64,000 bases of DNA from Cycas panzhihuaensis (lineage: Eukaryota > Cycadophyta), in assembly GCA_023213395.1 (NCBI GenBank), contig CM041465.1:110491741-110555740 (forward strand), in the 5' to 3' direction. The position numbers and the translations under genes are program-made. Below are positions 60,360-64,000 of this stretch, piece after piece (the first letter of the stretch is position 1; the number at the start of each line of letters is the position of its first letter). The notes below the pieces were generated by a model. The model was not told the DNA's origin. It did no database searches and worked only from the letters and a program-made list of their open reading frames with translations.

Positions 60360-61075
60360 TCATAGTCCCCCTTAATGTTCATCATGTTTGTCTTCTACTT
60401 CTCCTTGAACTTATAGTATAGATGCTTTAGGAATACTTTGAAGAAATTATTGTACTCATGTTTTATAACTTCATTATCAACTTTGAAGTGGTCATCAATT
60501 TGCACCATTGTCTTTCCCATATAGTCTTCAATAAATTGTGGTCCAAATGTAAGTATGAGTTACTTTAAATAAATATGAGTGCCTTCATCTTTGAGTTTAT
60601 CCTTTTGATATGGATCAACTAGGTTAGATGTATATGAAGCCTTATCAAATATATCATTATATTCATTAATCTTATTAAAATATTTAACATTGTATGCTAA
60701 ATTAGACTTTTCATCAAGAAATATATGTTATATTATCTATCTCACACAAAATGTATCATCAATATAGTTAAATTTACTTGAATCAAAATATTCTCTCCCA
60801 TAAAATAAATCAAGAGTATTCCATACAGATTTAGATGTGGTCATATTATAAATATGAGTAAGTATATCATCATTTATGGTACAAAGCATTAGTATTGAGG
60901 CTTCATTAATTAGGTTCATGTTCATTATGTATAAAGCATTAGGTTTATTTGGTTCATTCATTAGGTAACCATGTTCTACAAATTTCTAAAAGTTATTTAC
61001 AATAAACTATGTTTTCAACATATATCTCCAAATCTAAAAATTTATCCAATCAAATATGGAAAAACTAGTGTTAAT
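60360..61075 (-). pseudogene. Isolated Copia gag fragment, minus strand
   Basis: On the minus strand, FVEHGYLMNEPNKPNALYI is followed by SILMLCTINDDILTHIYNMT and SVWNTLDLFYG (60,961-60,780), the order seen in UBN2/DUF4219-type Copia gag. The frame then continues with stops through GTHIYLK, FGPQFIEDYMG and HEYNNFFKVFLKHLY to about 60,390. No zinc knuckle, pol or LTR was found next to it. It is a truncated dead remnant. Confidence 0.65.
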
Positions 61076-63340
61076 ATCATTTATAGCTATTACAATCAAC
61101 GAATCATAACATCTAATGAAATAAGAGGTATATCTCATTAATCGATGCAAGATAGATATTTTATTTTGCAATGAGATAAATCTTTCAAAGGATATATATA
61201 AATCTTAAAATTAAAGAGTAATATAATATAATATAACATGTTTGAGCTTTCAAATATTATGGAGATGATCTTAACTTAGTTTGAATGTGTCTTTTACATA
61301 AGAGTCAAAGAAGCTTGAAATATATAACAAAGTTTAAATAACTACTTTCATAAATCATAAATAACTTGATAATAATAAAAAGTATATCCTTTCAATGAAT
61401 GCTACTTATAGATTAATTTTCATAAGACTTCAAAAGTGAGCTTAAAAGGGAATAATATGCTTATGTAATGATGTCCAACTTGAAATAATTTTCAAACTTG
61501 AAATAGTGAAAAAATAATCTTTTAATTTCAATTCCTTATTAAGGATAAGAAACCATCAAATGAGTCCTTTTAAATCAAAGAAATTATGCAAATAATTATG
61601 AAATGTGCTCCTTGAAATATAAAGTAAGCAACTTACTTGAAATAAAGTATCCTGAAAGATGTATATATGATGAATACAAAGTAGCTTAACCAAGAAATGA
61701 GATGAAGGTTTCTTATGCAACTATTATCTTCCAAAATGAAGAAGCTCCTTAAATAATTATTTTTAAAGAACTTTCAATACACTTTCAATGAGAATGCATT
61801 CAATGAATCAATAAGTAGTAAGTAAATCAAGGAGATAATCTTTTCAAACTTTGTATACTTTTCAATCAAGGTAGCTAATCAACCTTTAGAACTAATAAGA
61901 TTTTTAAAAATAAAGATAAAACTTATAATCCTTTCTAACAAGATGAATATAAATGGCTTATAATCTTTTCAACAAGGATGTACACAAGAGGCCTTATAAT
62001 GAAAAATGATGTAAATAAAGATGCAATGATATCCTTGAATGAAAAATGAGCCTTAAAGCTTAAAAGATCAAAGAACAATGACTAACAACTTATGAAATGA
62101 TGCACTTATATAATTTCAAGAAGTGTGAGGCCTTAAAAAAAATAAAAGTTCCTTCAACTTATGAAATAATGAACTCAAAGTGCATAAGATTTCTTGCAAA
62201 TGCTTTTAGATGTAATGTAAGTAAAATGAAAATAAGCTCATTAGTTAGATTCTTTTGTGAATAAGGTGTACCTTTTAAAGCATTCAAGAAGATAAATAGC
62301 CTTAAATAGGCATAAATACTGAAAGAAAACTCCTTAAACAAGCAAGAAAGCCACTTAGATCCACTTTTACATGTAATGAAAAAAAAGTAATAAGGTAAGA
62401 GGTACCTGGTTGTATCTTTTGAATGTAATAATACTCTTGCTACTCTAGAGGCTAAAAATGAAGTTAAAATACTGTAAAATAACTTGTAGATCTTATAAAC
62501 ACCAGTAAATATCATCAATAATTAGTTACTATATAAAAATCAATCAAATGTATTTAGTTGGAAAGAAGATTTGGCTCAAATATCTCCAAAAATATCCAAC
62601 TAGGACTAAAATAAAGCCTTGACTTTAAGGGTTTCAATGACTTACAAAATAATATTAGAATATGATAAAGCCTATTCTGAGAAACCTTTCTAATAGTTTA
62701 TATAACTCAAGAAACGGAGCTGTAGAACTCAAGTTATTAATGAAATATTGAACAGACCCATTTATGGCTAATAAAATATTAGTAATAATTGTAGGTCAAC
62801 TTTAACCTAATCAAACTCTATAAATAGTAGCTCAAATCAAGTAAATGAGGACTCTAAGTTATATATCTTTGAGTTGGGAATCCAATGAGTTTAGTGAATT
62901 GAAAATCTGACTCCCCAATACTTAGATATAGTTAAAAATGTAAATAGTCCTCTTTCGGTAAAAAAAAATAAAAAATAAATAAAAATAAAGATATCGAGGT
63001 TTAGCCCCTTTGAAAATGGGTGATTAGTCATATGACGAGCCATGAGACTAGCAACCATAACCTTAAGCAGGCCATAGATCTCAAAAAATATCAAATAACC
63101 AATATACTTTTTGATAAAATAAAAAAAATTTAATTTAATTAATAAAACTTTGAGGTCCACTAAAAACGTGGTCACGTGGAGGTCTCAGGGGACTAGGGAT
63201 AAAAAATGGAGGAGACTAATGCCCAAAACTAATTGTATGGATTTTAAGTATGATTTAAATTTAATTAAATTAAAATCAACCTTTGAAAAAAAAAGATTTT
63301 TAATGAAAAAAAGACAAACAACGATCACGACAAGTTAATA
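61076..63340. other. AT-rich intergenic sequence, no gene recognised
   Basis: No domain in either strand. The minus-strand frame 62,159-62,518 is open for 119 codons but has low-complexity composition and no motif I know. Confidence 0.5.
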
Positions 63341-63880
63341 AAGGCAAATATCAATTAAAAATCAATTGAAACAAGCTCAAAATTGATCAAGATTGATGTG
63401 GAGGGGGTACTAGAAGGTGGATCAATCAAATACATAAAAGAATATGAATTTTTAATACAAGAAAAAAAGAACACTCTAAGGTCGCATGACCCTATATGGT
63501 AACGTAAAGGCAAGTTTTGGCATTCAAACTTGATGAAATCAGTGTGAAACTAATCTAAATCTCTACAAAGGTGGGTTCCATCGACCTGAAGTGAAGATTA
63601 ACTGGAAAATATACCAAAAACATGATTTTTTAATATGTAAAAATAGAGAAAAAAGGAGGTCATAATGGGTGCATAGAAGTGATGATATAGAGGGAAAATT
63701 TTTGACCAGAAAATCAATGTAAACAACTGTGAAATTGATCAAAACTGATCGTAAGAGGGGTGTCACTCATCCATAATGAAGATGAATGAGAAAATTTTCC
63801 AAAATTTATAATTTTTTAATAAATACAATTGAAAAATGATAAAATAAAGGGCACGTGGATATTGGTCACTTAAGGAGCTT
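63341..63880. repeat. Degenerate tandem repeats, period about 180 bp
   Basis: A unit with AAATTGATCAAGATTGAT...GGGG, then a ...GAAGAT...GAAAATTTTCCAAAA...TTTTTTAATA block recurs about three times (starting near 63,375, 63,530 and 63,730). Similarity is moderate. Such repeats occur in leaders of plant LTR elements, but no LTR is seen here. Confidence 0.5.
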
Positions 63881-64000
63881 CATCTTCTTACCGGGGTCAC
63901 AAAATGTGATAAAAACTGAGGGATAACTGGCTCTTGCTGATGCCTAGGTGCCTCTAAAATTTTATGAGAAATTGATAAGCATAAACTGAGAATAAGCCTA

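Noticed and set aside
62159-62518. 119-codon minus-strand frame
   Set aside because: AT-rich, Phe/Leu/Ile-rich composition without motif; likely chance.
63341-63880. CRISPR-like regular repeats
   Set aside because: Units are long, diverged and without constant spacer structure; the genome is plant.

Overview
This is a piece of a large, repeat-rich seed-plant nuclear genome. The evidence is Copia and Gypsy retrotransposons of plant type, an initiator-Met tRNA priming site, plant mobile domain sequences and one SAUR gene. Long old nested elements and low gene density would fit a gymnosperm or another large genome, but the species cannot be read from the sequence.

Left two thirds (1-46,737) is one nested stack of LTR retrotransposons. 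The outermost layer seen is the 3' end of a Copia element (Copia-4, 46,306-46,737). It was hit by a minus-strand Gypsy/Tat-like element, here called B, whose 5' LTR is 43,334-46,305 and whose body runs leftward to 1,355. B was later broken by four insertions: Copia-3 (minus, LTR 1,043-1,354), Copia-1 (plus, 1,389-7,721), element A (plus Gypsy/Tat-like, 16,126-33,548, perfect 5-bp target duplication GCCCT) and Copia-2 (plus, 34,535-42,208). A and B are related along most of their length: gag, RT, RNase H and integrase in sense, then an antisense gene, then a second, separate RNase H, then an LTR of 2.7-3.0 kb.

The most interesting object is the antisense gene shared by A and B. In both it has a TATA box, a short leader, a first coding exon of exactly eight codons, a phase-0 GT-AG intron of 467-480 nt, and a second exon that reads as a plant mobile domain (PMD), an acidic linker and a C-terminal helical region. 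The frame from the splice acceptor to the conserved F-x-L-P motif is kept in both copies. Because the gene is antisense, its intron would not be removed from the sense genomic RNA, so it can survive retrotransposition. Both copies now carry stop codons.

All retrotransposon coding regions are decayed. Many in-frame stops look like Gln or Arg codons changed by one C-to-T transition (CAG to TAG, CAA to TAA, CGA to TGA), as expected of long-methylated DNA.

Right third (46,738-64,000) is AT-rich. It holds a small minus-strand LTR element without recognisable coding capacity (47,283-49,947), a possible solo LTR (about 50,709-51,256), one intact protein gene (SAUR, 53,780-54,157, with an upstream GAGACA auxin-response-type motif), an isolated Copia gag fragment (60,360-61,075) and degenerate tandem repeats at the right edge. 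No tRNA, rRNA or CRISPR array was recognised.
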